A DNA stretch of 64,000 nucleotides from Beijerinckiaceae bacterium RH AL1 (GTDB lineage: Bacteria; Pseudomonadota; Alphaproteobacteria; Rhizobiales; Beijerinckiaceae): contig LR590083.2 in the NCBI GenBank assembly GCA_901457705.2, positions 2,790,597 to 2,854,596 of the forward strand, in the 5' to 3' direction. The notes under the pieces are model-generated. The model made no database searches. It was not told where the DNA came from and was given only the letters and a program-made list of their open reading frames with translations. Shown here in pieces: positions 18,605 through 27,311 of this stretch (position 1 is its first letter; each line of letters opens with the position of its first letter). The position numbers and the translations under genes were made by a program.

Positions 18605-18636
18605 AAAAGGCCGCCCGCGGAAGCGGACGGCCTTTT
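18605..18636. terminator. Terminator downstream of actP
   Basis: A GC hairpin (aaaaggccgcccgc / gcggacggccttttt, one mismatch, GGAA loop) is flanked by A- and T-runs on both sides. On the minus strand it follows the actP stop by about 40 bases and ends in TTTT. It could also stop plus-strand transcripts. Confidence 0.75.
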
Positions 18637-18677
18637 TGCAGGATGCGTGGAGCGCGGGACGCGCTCCAAGCCGCGTC

Positions 18678-20429
18678 CTAGTGGACGTGGGCTTCGAGCG
18701 CCCCGATGCCCGTCTCGGCGCGCACGAACTGCGCGTCGTAGGCCTCGCGCTCGCGCTTGGCGCGGGCGCTGCGGTCGAGCGTCGAGAACAGCCAGATGCC
18801 GATGAAGGCGATCGGCAACGAGAAGATCGTCGGCGACGACAGCGGGAAGATCGCCTCCTTGTGGTGCAGCGAGGTGACCCAGAACGCCTTCGACAGCACG
18901 ACCATCACCACCGAGGAGATCAAGCCCAGCGAGCCGCCGATCACCGCGCCGGTCGTCGTCGTGCCCTTCCACAGCAGGGACATGATGAGGACCGGGAAGT
19001 TGCACGATGCCGCCACCGCGAAGGCGAGACCCACCATGAAGGCGACGTTCTGGTCCTCGAAGACGATGCCGAGGTAGATCGCGATGAGGCCGATGACCAC
19101 CGCCGCGCCCTTCGACACGTTGACCTCGTGCTTCTCCGAGTTCCCCTTGGCGATGACGTTGGCGTAGATGTCGTGGCTGATGGCGGAGGCCGCCGCCAGC
19201 GTCAGGCCGGCGACCACCGCGAGGATCGTCGCGAAGGCGACCGCCGCGATGAAGCCGAAGAGGTAGGACCCGCCGAGCACGTCGGCGAGACGCACCGCCG
19301 CCATGTTCTTCACGGTGTTCGGCGGATCGAAGACGATGGCGCCGAAGCCGATGACGAAGGTGAGGATGTAGAAGTAGCCGATGAGGCCGCTGGTCACGAG
19401 CACGGACTTACGCGCGGTCGCTGCATCCTTCACGGTGAAGAAGCGCATCAGGATGTGCGGCAGGCCGGCGGTGCCGAACATCAGCGCCATGCCGAGCGAG
19501 ATGCCCGACCACGGATCCGGCACGAAGCCGCCGGGCGACATCGGATCCTGCACGGGGTGCGGGGTCTTCATGCCCTTGGCCTTCCACGCGTCCATCGCGG
19601 CGGCGTAGCCGTCATGCTTCAGCTTGTCGGCGGCGGCAAACATCTGGTCCGGCGAGAAGTTGAACTTCGCCAGCACCAGGATCGCGATGATCGTCGCGCC
19701 GAAGAGCAGCAGGCCGGCCTTGATGATCTGCACCCAGGTCGTCGCCTTCATGCCGCCGAAGGCGACGTAGGTGATCATCAGGACGCCGACGATGATCTCC
19801 GCCGTGAAGTACGGCAGGTGCTTGGCCGAGAGGACGACGATGAGCTCGCCGGCGCCGACCATCTGCGCGATCAGGTAGAGCGCGACGACGAACAGCGTGC
19901 CGAAGGCCGACAGCACGCGGATCGGCGTCTGCTGCAGCCGGAACGAGGCGACGTCGGCGAACGTGTACTTGCCGAGGTTGCGCAGGCGCTCGGCGATGAG
20001 GAACAGCAGGATCGGCCAGCCGACCATGAAGCCGACGGAATAGAGCAGCCCGTCGAAGCCCGACTGGTAGACGAGGTCCGAGATGCCGAGGAACGAGGCC
20101 GCCGACATGTAGTCGCCGGCGATCGCCATGCCGTTCTGCGTCGCGGTGATGCCGCCGCCGGCGGCGTAGAAGTCGTTGGCGGTGCGCGTCGCGCGCGCCG
20201 CGCGATAGGTGATGTAGAGCGTCAGCGCGACAAACAGGAAGAACATCGCGATGGCGCTGTAGCTCATGCCTTCGACGTGCGGCGCAGGGGCCGTGGGGAC
20301 GGCGACGTTCGCGGCGGGCGCAGCGGCAGGGTTGGCGGCCGGCGTGTTTTGCGCCAGCGCGGCGAGCACCGAGCCTGTCAGGAAGACCGGGGCGAGCGCG
20401 GCGGCGCGTGCAAGACGTGTGAAGCTCAT
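18678..20429 (-). CDS. actP: Cation/acetate symporter
   Basis: A 583-residue sodium:solute symporter (SSS family) that takes up acetate and similar short monocarboxylates. It has an N-terminal signal-like segment and about 13 membrane helices. ActP hallmarks are the region after [59 protein letters not shown], and [18 protein letters not shown]. Its ATG overlaps the stop of the DUF485 gene by 4 bases, the standard yjcH-actP arrangement. Together with aceA at 49-51 kb it points to growth on acetate. Confidence 0.93.
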   Translation of the reverse strand: MSFTRLARAAALAPVFLTGSVLAALAQNTPAANPAAAPAANVAVPTAPAPHVEGMSYSAIAMFFLFVALTLYITYRAARATRTANDFYAAGGGITATQNGMAIAGDYMSAASFLGISDLVYQSGFDGLLYSVGFMVGWPILLFLIAERLRNLGKYTFADVASFRLQQTPIRVLSAFGTLFVVALYLIAQMVGAGELIVVLSAKHLPYFTAEIIVGVLMITYVAFGGMKATTWVQIIKAGLLLFGATIIAILVLAKFNFSPDQMFAAADKLKHDGYAAAMDAWKAKGMKTPHPVQDPMSPGGFVPDPWSGISLGMALMFGTAGLPHILMRFFTVKDAATARKSVLVTSGLIGYFYILTFVIGFGAIVFDPPNTVKNMAAVRLADVLGGSYLFGFIAAVAFATILAVVAGLTLAAASAISHDIYANVIAKGNSEKHEVNVSKGAAVVIGLIAIYLGIVFEDQNVAFMVGLAFAVAASCNFPVLIMSLLWKGTTTTGAVIGGSLGLISSVVMVVLSKAFWVTSLHHKEAIFPLSSPTIFSLPIAFIGIWLFSTLDRSARAKREREAYDAQFVRAETGIGALEAHVH

Positions 20430-20749
20430 CGCCCGACCTCCTGGCGCAGCTCGGCGGTCATCCGGTCGAACTTCGAGTTCGCGATGAGGATGTAGAGGCC
20501 GTTGAGAAGGAAGGTGAAGATGAGGATGCCGATGCCGGCGAGGATGGCGATCGACGTGGTGCCGCCGCCGACCCGCTGCGAGATGATCCCGCCGTCGGTC
20601 TTGTTGAAGGCGACGAGGAGGATGAAGCCGAAGTAGACGAGGAACATGATGATCGTCAGCGACCAGCTCAGGCGACGCCGCTCGGCTACGAGCGCCTGAA
20701 ACCTCGGATTGGCCATGATCGCCCTGACGGCGTCGACGGGTTCGTCCAA
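20426..20749 (-). CDS. yjcH: DUF485 family membrane protein (YjcH-like)
   Basis: 107 residues with two membrane helices (about 28-48 and 66-91). The N-terminal [19 protein letters not shown] is the DUF485 signature. Always paired with ActP in proteobacteria and thought to assist the symporter. The ATGA overlap with actP shows translational coupling. A 7-bp hairpin lies about 30 bases upstream of its start. Confidence 0.9.
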   Translation of the reverse strand: MDEPVDAVRAIMANPRFQALVAERRRLSWSLTIIMFLVYFGFILLVAFNKTDGGIISQRVGGGTTSIAILAGIGILIFTFLLNGLYILIANSKFDRMTAELRQEVGR

Positions 20750-20779
20750 CTCATCCTCCCCAGATAACCGATTGGATCA

Positions 20780-20798
20780 TGCGACCTTTTTGGTCGCA
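20780..20798. promoter_or_regulatory. Inverted repeat in the yjcH-actP leader
   Basis: tgcgacc-ttttt-ggtcgca forms a perfect 7-bp inverted repeat with a 5-base T-rich spacer. It lies 30 bases upstream of the yjcH start. It could be an operator or a leader hairpin. No family is assigned. Confidence 0.4.
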
Positions 20799-20969
20799 CG
20801 ACCACATCCGCCATAAGACCGGCATCCAACGGCCCGTGTCTTGCGCCGAGGCTCGTAGAATGTCCGATGCGATCGCTAACGGGACAGGCTGTGCCGAAGA
20901 GGAACGGCCGCGCGCGATCGTTGAGGCGAAGTGGTAATCGTGGGCCGCGCCCGCGTCGATGGAGTCACC

Positions 20970-21428
20970 ATGTATCTTTCGTCGAGAGTCACAGCCTGTG
21001 TCTGTCTTGCCGCTGTCTTCTTCAGTCAAGCGGCTGAGGCGGAGCTCGCCGCACGCCCGACCTTCGCCGGCATTCGCCCGACGATCGTGACCCGCGGCGC
21101 CCGCATTCCCTATTCCGGCATCGGGCCGACCATCGTCGGGCGCCGCGACGGCTATCCCGGCGCCGGCATCCGCCCGACGATCGTGACGCGCGACCGTCGC
21201 GCCCGGGGCTACGGCTACGGTGGCGGCGGCCTCGGCTACGACGGCACCGCCAATGCCGACTTCGACGGCCCGAGCATCTATCCGCAGGCCCCCGGGGCGC
21301 TCGGCGCCCCGCCGCCCCTCGCGTTTCCGGCCGCGCCGGCGCCCTGCCCGCAGATCATCGAGATCGGCGGCGGCCTCGCGCACAAGGCCAAGACGCACGT
21401 CGTCTTCGGCTCGCCCTGCCGGCGCTGA
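20970..21428 (+). CDS. Exported protein with GIRPTIVTR repeats, unknown
   Basis: 152 residues. The ATG at 20970 follows a GGAG site and starts a signal peptide (MYLSSRVTACVCLAAVFFSQ, cleavage after AEA at about 23). The mature N-terminus has three repeats of a G-I-(R/G)-P-T-I-V-(T/G)-R core: AGIRPTIVTRG, SGIGPTIVGRR and AGIRPTIVTRD. A Gly/Tyr-rich stretch follows, then a Pro/Ala region and a C-terminal pair of Cys (APCPQIIEIGG ... GSPCRR). The function is unknown. Its stop abuts the convergent rlmB stop. Confidence 0.65.
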   Translation: MYLSSRVTACVCLAAVFFSQAAEAELAARPTFAGIRPTIVTRGARIPYSGIGPTIVGRRDGYPGAGIRPTIVTRDRRARGYGYGGGGLGYDGTANADFDGPSIYPQAPGALGAPPPLAFPAAPAPCPQIIEIGGGLAHKAKTHVVFGSPCRR

Positions 21429-22247
21429 TCAGCCCGCCGCTGCCAGCCGCTGGCGCGCCAGCGTCAGCGCGACCGCGCAGGCGTTCGAGACGTTGAGGCT
21501 CTTGATCGCGCCCGGCATGTCGAGCCGGGCCAGCGCGTCGCAGCGCTCGCGGGTGAGCCGGCGCAGGCCCTTGTCCTCGGCCCCGAGTACCAGCGCCAGC
21601 GGCCGCGACACCGGCGCCGCCTCGAAGGGCGTCGGGCCCTCCGAGTCGAGCCCGACCCGCCAGTAGCCGAGCTCGGCCAGCTCCTCGAGCGCGCGGGCGA
21701 GGTTCACCACCTCGACGATCGGCACGAGATCGGCGGCGCCCGACGCCGCCTTGGCGAGGATCCCGGACATCTCGGGGGCGTGGCGCGTCGTCGTCACCAA
21801 GGCATCGACCGCGAAGGCGGCGGCGGTGCGCAGGATCGCCCCGACGTTGTGGGGATCGGTGATCTGGTCCAGCACCAGCACGAGGCCCGAGCGGCTCTCG
21901 ATCTCGGAGAGGTCGAGCGTCGGCATCGGGCCCGCCTCGAGCAGCACGCCCTGGTGCACGGCCTGCGCGCCGAGCCGGCGCGACAGGTCCTCGCCCGTCA
22001 CGAGGTGCGGCCGCAGCCGCACCGCGGCGATGACGTCGGCGAGTCGCTCCGCCGCCGCCTCGGTGGCATGCAGCGCCAGGAACGGCCGGCGACGGGCCTC
22101 GAGCGCCGCGCGCACCGCGTGGAAGCCGTAGACGAGGTGTGCCCCGCGCGACCCCGGGGCCGCCGCGTCCGGTGCGCGCCGCGACCGTTCTTGTCTCGGG
22201 CTGGGACGCGGCTCGCGCTGGGGCTTGGGGGGACGATGGCGGGACAT
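21429..22247 (-). CDS. rlmB: 23S rRNA Gm2251-type 2'-O-methyltransferase
   Basis: 272 residues of the SpoU/TrmH (SPOUT) family. The RlmB-type N-terminal substrate-binding domain (HLVYGFHAVRAALEARRR) is followed by the knotted SAM domain. SPOUT motif 1 is LDQITDPHNVGAILRTAAAF, motif 2 LVLGAEDKGLRRLTRERC and motif 3 MPGAIKSLNVSNACAVAL. The Arg/Pro-rich first 40 residues (MSRHRPPKPQREPRPSPRQE) are common in Rhizobiales homologues. The ATG at 22247 is chosen; another ATG at 22265 adds six residues. It is divergent from tRNA-Tyr. Confidence 0.9.
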   Translation of the reverse strand: MSRHRPPKPQREPRPSPRQERSRRAPDAAAPGSRGAHLVYGFHAVRAALEARRRPFLALHATEAAAERLADVIAAVRLRPHLVTGEDLSRRLGAQAVHQGVLLEAGPMPTLDLSEIESRSGLVLVLDQITDPHNVGAILRTAAAFAVDALVTTTRHAPEMSGILAKAASGAADLVPIVEVVNLARALEELAELGYWRVGLDSEGPTPFEAAPVSRPLALVLGAEDKGLRRLTRERCDALARLDMPGAIKSLNVSNACAVALTLARQRLAAAG

Positions 22248-22358
22248 GCGCGTCCCGCTTGCCATGGGGGCGCGCGCACGGCAACGCCCGCGACACTTCG
22301 GGTTGACACGCCGCGCCGCGCTCCCGATAAGCCTCGGCTTCGCGGCGCAAGCTTGCGG

Positions 22359-22443
22359 GGGAGAGTGTCCCGAGCGGCAAAGGGGGCGGACTGTAAATCC
22401 GCTGGCTATGCCTTCGAAGGTTCGAGTCCTTCCTCTCCCACCA
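22359..22443 (+). tRNA. tRNA-Tyr (GTA)
   Basis: A class II tRNA with a 7-bp acceptor stem (gggagag 22359-22365 / ctctccc 22433-22439), an A discriminator and an encoded CCA (22441-22443). The anticodon loop ctGTAaa (GTA at 22393-22395) sits on a ggc/cgga-type stem. A long variable arm and a ggttcgagtcc T-arm are present. The anticodon and long arm identify tyrosine. Confidence 0.93.
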
Positions 22444-22490
22444 ACGCTTTCTGACGCCACCCGACGACACGTGGCGAGAGACGTCAGCGG

Positions 22491-23315
22491 ATGGGGATCG
22501 CACAGCTCGCCGTCGGCATCGTGCTCTACCGCAACACGCCCGATCAGGTCGCCAAGATCACCGGCTCGGCCCGAGTGGCGCTCGATCGCTGCGGCCTGCC
22601 GGGGCCGCACGCGATCCTCCTCTACGACAACGGCGGCGACGCGCCCGTGCCGCGGCCTCCAGGCGTCAAGGTGCTGGCCTCAGTGAAGAACCGCGGCTTC
22701 GGGGCCGGGCACAACGCGCTGATGGCAGCGGCCTTCGCCGACGGCGCGGAGGCCTACATCGGCGCCAATCCCGACGGCGCGTTCCACCCCGACGCGATCG
22801 CGCATCTTGCGGCTCAGCATCGGGCCTGCGGCGGCCGCGCGCTGATCGAGGCCCACGAGTTCCCGGACGAGCATCTGAAAGTCTACGACCCCGAGACGCT
22901 CGCGACGTCCTGGATCTCCGGTGCCTGCTTCCTCGTGCCCGAAAGGCTTTTCGTCGAGACCGGCGGCTTCGACGAGCACATCTTCCTCTACTGCGAGGAC
23001 GTCGACTTCTCCTGGACGGCCCTGCGGCAGGGCTATCGGCTTATGCATTGCCCGACCGCCTACTTCTACCACGAGACATCGGAGCGCAACGCGGACGACG
23101 CCGGCGAGGCCTGGCGGCTCGACTTCATGCTGAGGAGCGGCCGCTACCTCGGCCACAAGTGGTCGTGCGACTCGTTTCGCGACTGGTGCGAGACCGAGCT
23201 TCGTTCGCGCGGCAGCACAGACGCCCTGCCCGACCTCGCCGCGCTCCCGCGGCTGACCGATGCCGACCACAGCGCCGAGTTCGCGCATCGGTTCGCCTTC
23301 AGCGACACGCGCTAG
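22491..23315 (+). CDS. Family 2 glycosyltransferase
   Basis: A 274-residue GT-A glycosyltransferase like dTDP-rhamnosyl and related surface-polysaccharide transferases. LAVGIVLYRNTPDQV begins the Rossmann-like fold. IGANPDGAFHPDAI stands in the place of the DxD metal region, and WISGACFLVPERLFVETGGFDEHIFLYCEDVDFSWTALRQGY is the conserved acceptor/ED-box region of the family. It starts 47 bases after tRNA-Tyr and leads a cluster of three co-directional genes. Donor and acceptor are unknown. Confidence 0.85.
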   Translation: MGIAQLAVGIVLYRNTPDQVAKITGSARVALDRCGLPGPHAILLYDNGGDAPVPRPPGVKVLASVKNRGFGAGHNALMAAAFADGAEAYIGANPDGAFHPDAIAHLAAQHRACGGRALIEAHEFPDEHLKVYDPETLATSWISGACFLVPERLFVETGGFDEHIFLYCEDVDFSWTALRQGYRLMHCPTAYFYHETSERNADDAGEAWRLDFMLRSGRYLGHKWSCDSFRDWCETELRSRGSTDALPDLAALPRLTDADHSAEFAHRFAFSDTR

Positions 23316-23323
23316 AGGCCGGA

Positions 23324-24115
23324 GTGTCGGAACCCACACCTCTGCGCCGCGGCGACCCGGCCGCGACGGCGTCCGACGCGATCGATGTGCTCTGCTCGGC
23401 GCCAGCGGAGCTATCGCCGGTGCAGCTCGACCGCTTCCTCTTCTCGCTCGTCCTGCAGTCCCACCCCCTGCTCTACGTCACGATCGTCCTCGAGGCAGCC
23501 GCGCTGCGCGAGGCGGAGCGCGCCGCCGAGACGTTCGACTGGAGCGGCCTGCCGCGGCCGCCGGCCTTCGTCGCGCAGCCCGGCGGCCCGCACGACGCGC
23601 GCGCGCGCCGGACGTTCGCACTCGCGCAGGCGACGCGGCGCTTCGCCGGCGTCGTCGACATGCGCGGCACGCTCTACACGCGCGCCTTCGAGCTATTGGC
23701 GAAAGGCCTGCGCGGGAGCAAGGCCGCGGTCGCCTTCGGCGATTCGATCATCAAGGACATGCGCGCGTTCCCCTCGTTCACCTACGAGGCGAAGCGGCAT
23801 TATCTCGGCGCCTGGTCGTCGGGTGTCCTGCAGCTCCAGGCCGGGTGGCTGCCGCCGCTGGCCGCGTGCCTCCTCGACCTCGACCGGATCGCCCATCGCG
23901 ATCTGCTTGGCCGGGACGGCGACGGCAGCGACGAGGCGGTCGTCTTCCGGCTCCTCTCGCGCTACCCCGCTCAGCCCATCGAGGAACGGGTCCCGGTCTA
24001 CGCGCGCGATCGGCCGCTGCCGCTCGCGGACGAGGCACGGCTACGGCTGCGGCGAGGCATGACCGACCCGATCGTCCTCGCCGCCCGGGAATTGCGTCGC
24101 AGGACGGCGGGATAG
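23324..24115 (+). CDS. Uncharacterised protein between two glycosyltransferases
   Basis: 263 residues from a GTG at 23324 (GGAG close upstream), 8 bases after the first glycosyltransferase. Not recognised. It is a soluble, Arg/Leu/Ala-rich protein. A possible core is ATRRFAGVVDMRGTLYTR and AVAFGDSIIKDMRAFPSF, the second resembling a conserved turn-acid motif. Its position in the cluster suggests a role in glycan assembly, but no catalytic signature supports this. Confidence 0.6.
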   Translation: MSEPTPLRRGDPAATASDAIDVLCSAPAELSPVQLDRFLFSLVLQSHPLLYVTIVLEAAALREAERAAETFDWSGLPRPPAFVAQPGGPHDARARRTFALAQATRRFAGVVDMRGTLYTRAFELLAKGLRGSKAAVAFGDSIIKDMRAFPSFTYEAKRHYLGAWSSGVLQLQAGWLPPLAACLLDLDRIAHRDLLGRDGDGSDEAVVFRLLSRYPAQPIEERVPVYARDRPLPLADEARLRLRRGMTDPIVLAARELRRRTAG

Positions 24116-24147
24116 TCTTACGCTCGCGCAGGGGATATCGACGCCGG

Positions 24148-25818
24148 ATGCGAAGGCTGCCCAGACCGATCGAGCGCGAGCTCGCGAAATTCCTCGGCAC
24201 GATCGGCTTCAAGGACTACGGGCGGCTGCTTTGGGATCTTCCGGAGGACACGCGTCCGGCCAGGCCCGCCGCGCCGCTCGCCGCCGACCTGTGCCGGCAG
24301 ATCCTCGACCAGGCCCGCCACGATCCGTCGGTCGTCGCCTTCGGCGCCGCTGCCCTGCCGAAGCTGCAGCGGCATGTCCGCGATCTCGTCAGCGCGCGCG
24401 GTTTCTCCGCCGCCGACCTGCTCGATGGGGTCGAGGCGCCGGTCGAGGTCGCGCTGATCGTGCCGCGGCTCGACACGCCGGCCGCCGACAGGCTCGCAAC
24501 GCTTCTCGCGATGCTCCGGCAAGCGGGCGCGACGTCGTTCGTGGTGATCGTGACCGACGAACGAGGCGCGCAGAGTCGCGCCGGCGCGATCGGTGCCGAC
24601 GTGAGCGTGCTGTCGTGGCGGGAGCGCTACGGCGGCCCGGCCCAGATCGCCGCGCGCAATCTGGCCCTCTTCGTCGATGCGATCGGCTCGCCAGCGATCA
24701 TCAGTCTGAACGACCGGCTCGGCCTCGAGATGATCGGGCAGTACGGCCGAGCGCTGAAGACCGTGCACCGTCTCTACGTCGCGCTCGATGTCGCGACGGA
24801 CGCGCCGCTCACCAACATCTATCATCTGCGGCAGACAGCGCCGCATGCGACCCTTCTCGCGTTGTCCGAGACCGAGGCCGACGCCTTGCGCGCTCACAGC
24901 GCCGGCCTCGATGGCCCCGGGGTAGCGGTGCTCACCGACGACGCTGCAAAGGTCTTCGGCTTGTCGTTTGAAGACCAACGGAGCGATGCGGCCCGCAAGA
25001 TGACCGCACGTCTCCTGGAACGCGACGCGCGTCCCATCGAGGTCGCGTCCCCGGCACCGGCGCCGGCGGACACCATCGACATCACCGTAACCATCACCTT
25101 CCACAACGAGCGCGAGCTCGCGGTCCCGGCGCTGGCGAGCCTGCGCGAGATGGTCGAGGCGGCGCGCCGCGAGGGCATCAAGGTCGAGGCGCGTGCCGTG
25201 CTCGACAACGGCGACGATGCGATGCGCCGGATCATCCGCCAGCACGGCACTTTCCTTGACGACATCCGCGAGGTCGCCTTCGGCGATGCAGCCGCTGCAC
25301 GCAATGCCGGAACGCAGGCCGCATCCGGCCGCTACCTCGCGTTCCTCGACGGGGACGATTTGTGGGGGACGGATTGGCTCGTGCGCGCCTACCGCGCCGC
25401 GGAGCAGTCAGACGATCCCGCCCGCACGATCTGGCATCCGGCGGCGTACCTTACCTTCTGGGCGTCGGACTGCGACCGCGCCTCGACGACGGCGGAGCCG
25501 AACGACAGCGCGCTGACCGCGCTCTTCCTCCAGCAGTCCGACGATGCGCCCGGCTTCGAGCCGCGCGACCTTTTGTTCGAGAGCGCGTGGACGCCGAGCT
25601 GCCTCGCGCCACGCGCGCTGCACCTGCGCTTTCCCTATCGCCTCAACGACTACGACAGGCAGATCGGGATCGAGGATTGGCGCTTCAATCTCGAGACGTT
25701 GGGGCACGCCGTACGGCATCGCGTCGTGCCCGACACGGTGCACCTGTTCCGCATGAAGGAAGGCGGCTCCTTCGGCCAAATGCATCAGGCGCGCGCCCTG
25801 CTGCCGCTGCTCGACTGA
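24148..25818 (+). CDS. Large protein with C-terminal family 2 glycosyltransferase domain
   Basis: 556 residues from the ATG at 24148. Residues 1-300 form an unassigned alpha/beta region (VEVALIVPRLDTPAADRL, AIISLNDRLGLEMIGQYG, VHRLYVALDV, LTNIYHLR) that resembles a GT-B-type fold but lacks a clear motif. Residues about 310-500 are a GT2 domain, with ITVTITFHNERELAVPALAS, AAAARNAGTQAASGRYLAFL then DGDDLW (the DxD). The end (FRMKEGGSFGQMHQAR) is typical of glycan-modifying GT2 proteins. Last gene of the cluster; upstream in-frame starts are less likely because they run through the preceding gene. Confidence 0.75.
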   Translation: MRRLPRPIERELAKFLGTIGFKDYGRLLWDLPEDTRPARPAAPLAADLCRQILDQARHDPSVVAFGAAALPKLQRHVRDLVSARGFSAADLLDGVEAPVEVALIVPRLDTPAADRLATLLAMLRQAGATSFVVIVTDERGAQSRAGAIGADVSVLSWRERYGGPAQIAARNLALFVDAIGSPAIISLNDRLGLEMIGQYGRALKTVHRLYVALDVATDAPLTNIYHLRQTAPHATLLALSETEADALRAHSAGLDGPGVAVLTDDAAKVFGLSFEDQRSDAARKMTARLLERDARPIEVASPAPAPADTIDITVTITFHNERELAVPALASLREMVEAARREGIKVEARAVLDNGDDAMRRIIRQHGTFLDDIREVAFGDAAAARNAGTQAASGRYLAFLDGDDLWGTDWLVRAYRAAEQSDDPARTIWHPAAYLTFWASDCDRASTTAEPNDSALTALFLQQSDDAPGFEPRDLLFESAWTPSCLAPRALHLRFPYRLNDYDRQIGIEDWRFNLETLGHAVRHRVVPDTVHLFRMKEGGSFGQMHQARALLPLLD

Positions 25819-25839
25819 GCGGCGGCGTCGCCCGGTCCC

Positions 25840-26325
25840 TCAGCGCGCCGCGACTGCGATGATCTCGAGCTCCTGGTCGCCCATCGTCGCGACGTCGCCG
25901 ACATAGCGGCCGAGCAGCGCGCGAGCCAGCGGCGAGACGTGGGAGACCGAACCTTTCTTGGCATCCGCCTCGTCCTCGCCGACGATGCGGAAGGTCTGGC
26001 GGCGGCCGTCGTCGCGCTCGAAGGTCACGCTGCCGCCGAACTGCACCGCGTCGACGTCGGGCTTGATCTCGACCACCTGGGCGCTGGCGCGTCGCGCCGC
26101 GTAGTAGCGCAGGTCGCGCGTGGCGATCGCCATCGCGGCCCGGTCGGTGCGGATGTCGCCGCCCGCCTGCGCCGCCTGGTAGGCCGCGCGCGCCGCCGCC
26201 ACCGCCTCGTCGAGCGCTGCGAGGCCCGCGGGCGTGACGAGGTTCGGGTGCGGCGAGATCGGCCGGTCCGGCAGATGCGCGGCGGCGGCCTCGACGTCCT
26301 CCTCGCGGGTGAAGGCGACGCTCAT
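25840..26325 (-). CDS. GreA/GreB-family transcription factor, divergent tip
   Basis: 161 residues. An N-terminal extension of about 30 residues precedes a coiled-coil domain (LVTPAGLAALDEAVAAARAA to SAQVVE) and a C-terminal FKBP-like domain (VQFGGSVTFERDDGRRQTF, IVGEDEADAKKGSVSHVSPLARALLG), which is the Gre signature. The loop tip, usually GDLKENAEY, reads GDIRTDRAAM here. Only the first acid is kept, so transcript-cleavage activity may be weak or altered. It probably binds the RNA polymerase secondary channel. Monocistronic. Confidence 0.8.
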   Translation of the reverse strand: MSVAFTREEDVEAAAAHLPDRPISPHPNLVTPAGLAALDEAVAAARAAYQAAQAGGDIRTDRAAMAIATRDLRYYAARRASAQVVEIKPDVDAVQFGGSVTFERDDGRRQTFRIVGEDEADAKKGSVSHVSPLARALLGRYVGDVATMGDQELEIIAVAAR

Positions 26326-26420
26326 CTCGTGGTCAGCTCCAGGCTGGTCGATGGCGCGAGCATCGCCGCGCCGAGCCGACTATTATGGGGTCGCGCTACG
26401 CCTCGTCCAAGCGCCGCGCC

Positions 26421-27110
26421 CTACCCCAGAAGGTCGAGCTGCGCCGGGACGGTCGGCGGCGCGGGCTCCGGCGCGCCGTCGGCTTTCTCGCCGGTCGCCA
26501 CGATCCGCAGCCGGTCGTCGGGCAGCGGGCGCTGCAGCGCGTTGGCCTCAGACCAGGGCGCGCGCAGCCAGACGTCGTACTCCTCGGCGCTGGTCAGGAT
26601 CACCGGCATCGCCTTGGGATGCACCGGGCCGACCACCCCGTTGGCGGTCGTTGTGAGGAAGCCGAAGAGCGCGTGCGCGCCCTCGACCGGCGCCGACTTC
26701 GGCCCCCGCACGCCATGCCAGGTCGTCCACAGGCCGGCGAAGGCGCAGAGCGGCCGATCCTCCGCGAGCGCGAACCAGGTCGGCGTCTTGCGCGGCTTGG
26801 TGTCGGCCCATTCGCAGAACGAGGTCAGCGGCACGAGCACGCGGTTCTCGGGGCCGAGCCAGCGCCGCCAGTGCGGGCTCGCCGGATTGCGGATGTTGGT
26901 CACCGGCGCGCCGCCGAACTGCGGCGGCCCCGGCATGCCCCAGCGCATCATCTCGAGCCGGCGGGCGCCCTCGGCGACGCGCACGACCGGCGCCATCTGA
27001 TCGGGGAAGATGTCGGGCAGCGGCGGCAGGTTGCCGGTGAGGTCCTCGTCGATCGCGAAGAGCTGGCGCATCGCGTCCTGCGATCGCGTAAGCGAGTAGA
27101 GGTTGCACAT
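26421..27110 (-). CDS. SOS response-associated peptidase (YedK/HMCES)
   Basis: 229 residues of the SRAP family, which crosslinks to abasic sites in single-stranded DNA through Cys2. The N-terminus MCNLYSL exposes Cys2 after Met removal. VPLTSFCEW (catalytic Glu) and HPKAMPVIL (catalytic His) are present, with RWGMPGPP and VTNIRNPAS lining the DNA-binding groove. A C-terminal Pro-rich tail ends in QLDLLG. It is divergent from the RsmB-type operon. No clear LexA box was seen upstream. Confidence 0.9.
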   Translation of the reverse strand: MCNLYSLTRSQDAMRQLFAIDEDLTGNLPPLPDIFPDQMAPVVRVAEGARRLEMMRWGMPGPPQFGGAPVTNIRNPASPHWRRWLGPENRVLVPLTSFCEWADTKPRKTPTWFALAEDRPLCAFAGLWTTWHGVRGPKSAPVEGAHALFGFLTTTANGVVGPVHPKAMPVILTSAEEYDVWLRAPWSEANALQRPLPDDRLRIVATGEKADGAPEPAPPTVPAQLDLLG

Positions 27111-27221
27111 AGCAGAGGCTTAACACGTCGTGGCACGATCCGTTCTCCCGCCGCCGCGACCGCTTTTTGACGCCGCCCCCGCGGATCGTGCTATCGCCTC
27201 CGCCTCGCCTCGAAAGCCGTG

Positions 27222-27311
27222 ATGTCCATAGACCCCTTCTTCCTGCCCGCCCTCGCCGCGCTCCTCTTCGCCCTGCCGATCTCGCGCGCCGCGCGCCAGG
27301 AGGGGCTGTGA
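27222..27311 (+). CDS. Putative 29-residue hydrophobic leader peptide
   Basis: A short open frame that begins at an ATG and encodes MSIDPFFLPALAALLFALPI followed by a basic end, a single membrane-helix-like peptide. Its TGA overlaps the GTG start of the rRNA methyltransferase (GTGA). The AGGAGG ribosome-binding site of that gene lies inside its last codons. The tight overlap suggests translational coupling, but expression is unproven. Confidence 0.35.
   Translation: MSIDPFFLPALAALLFALPISRAARQEGL

Noticed and set aside
22359-22443. Genomic island attachment at tRNA-Tyr
   Set aside because: No integrase and no repeated copy of the tRNA 3' end was seen downstream, and GC is native.
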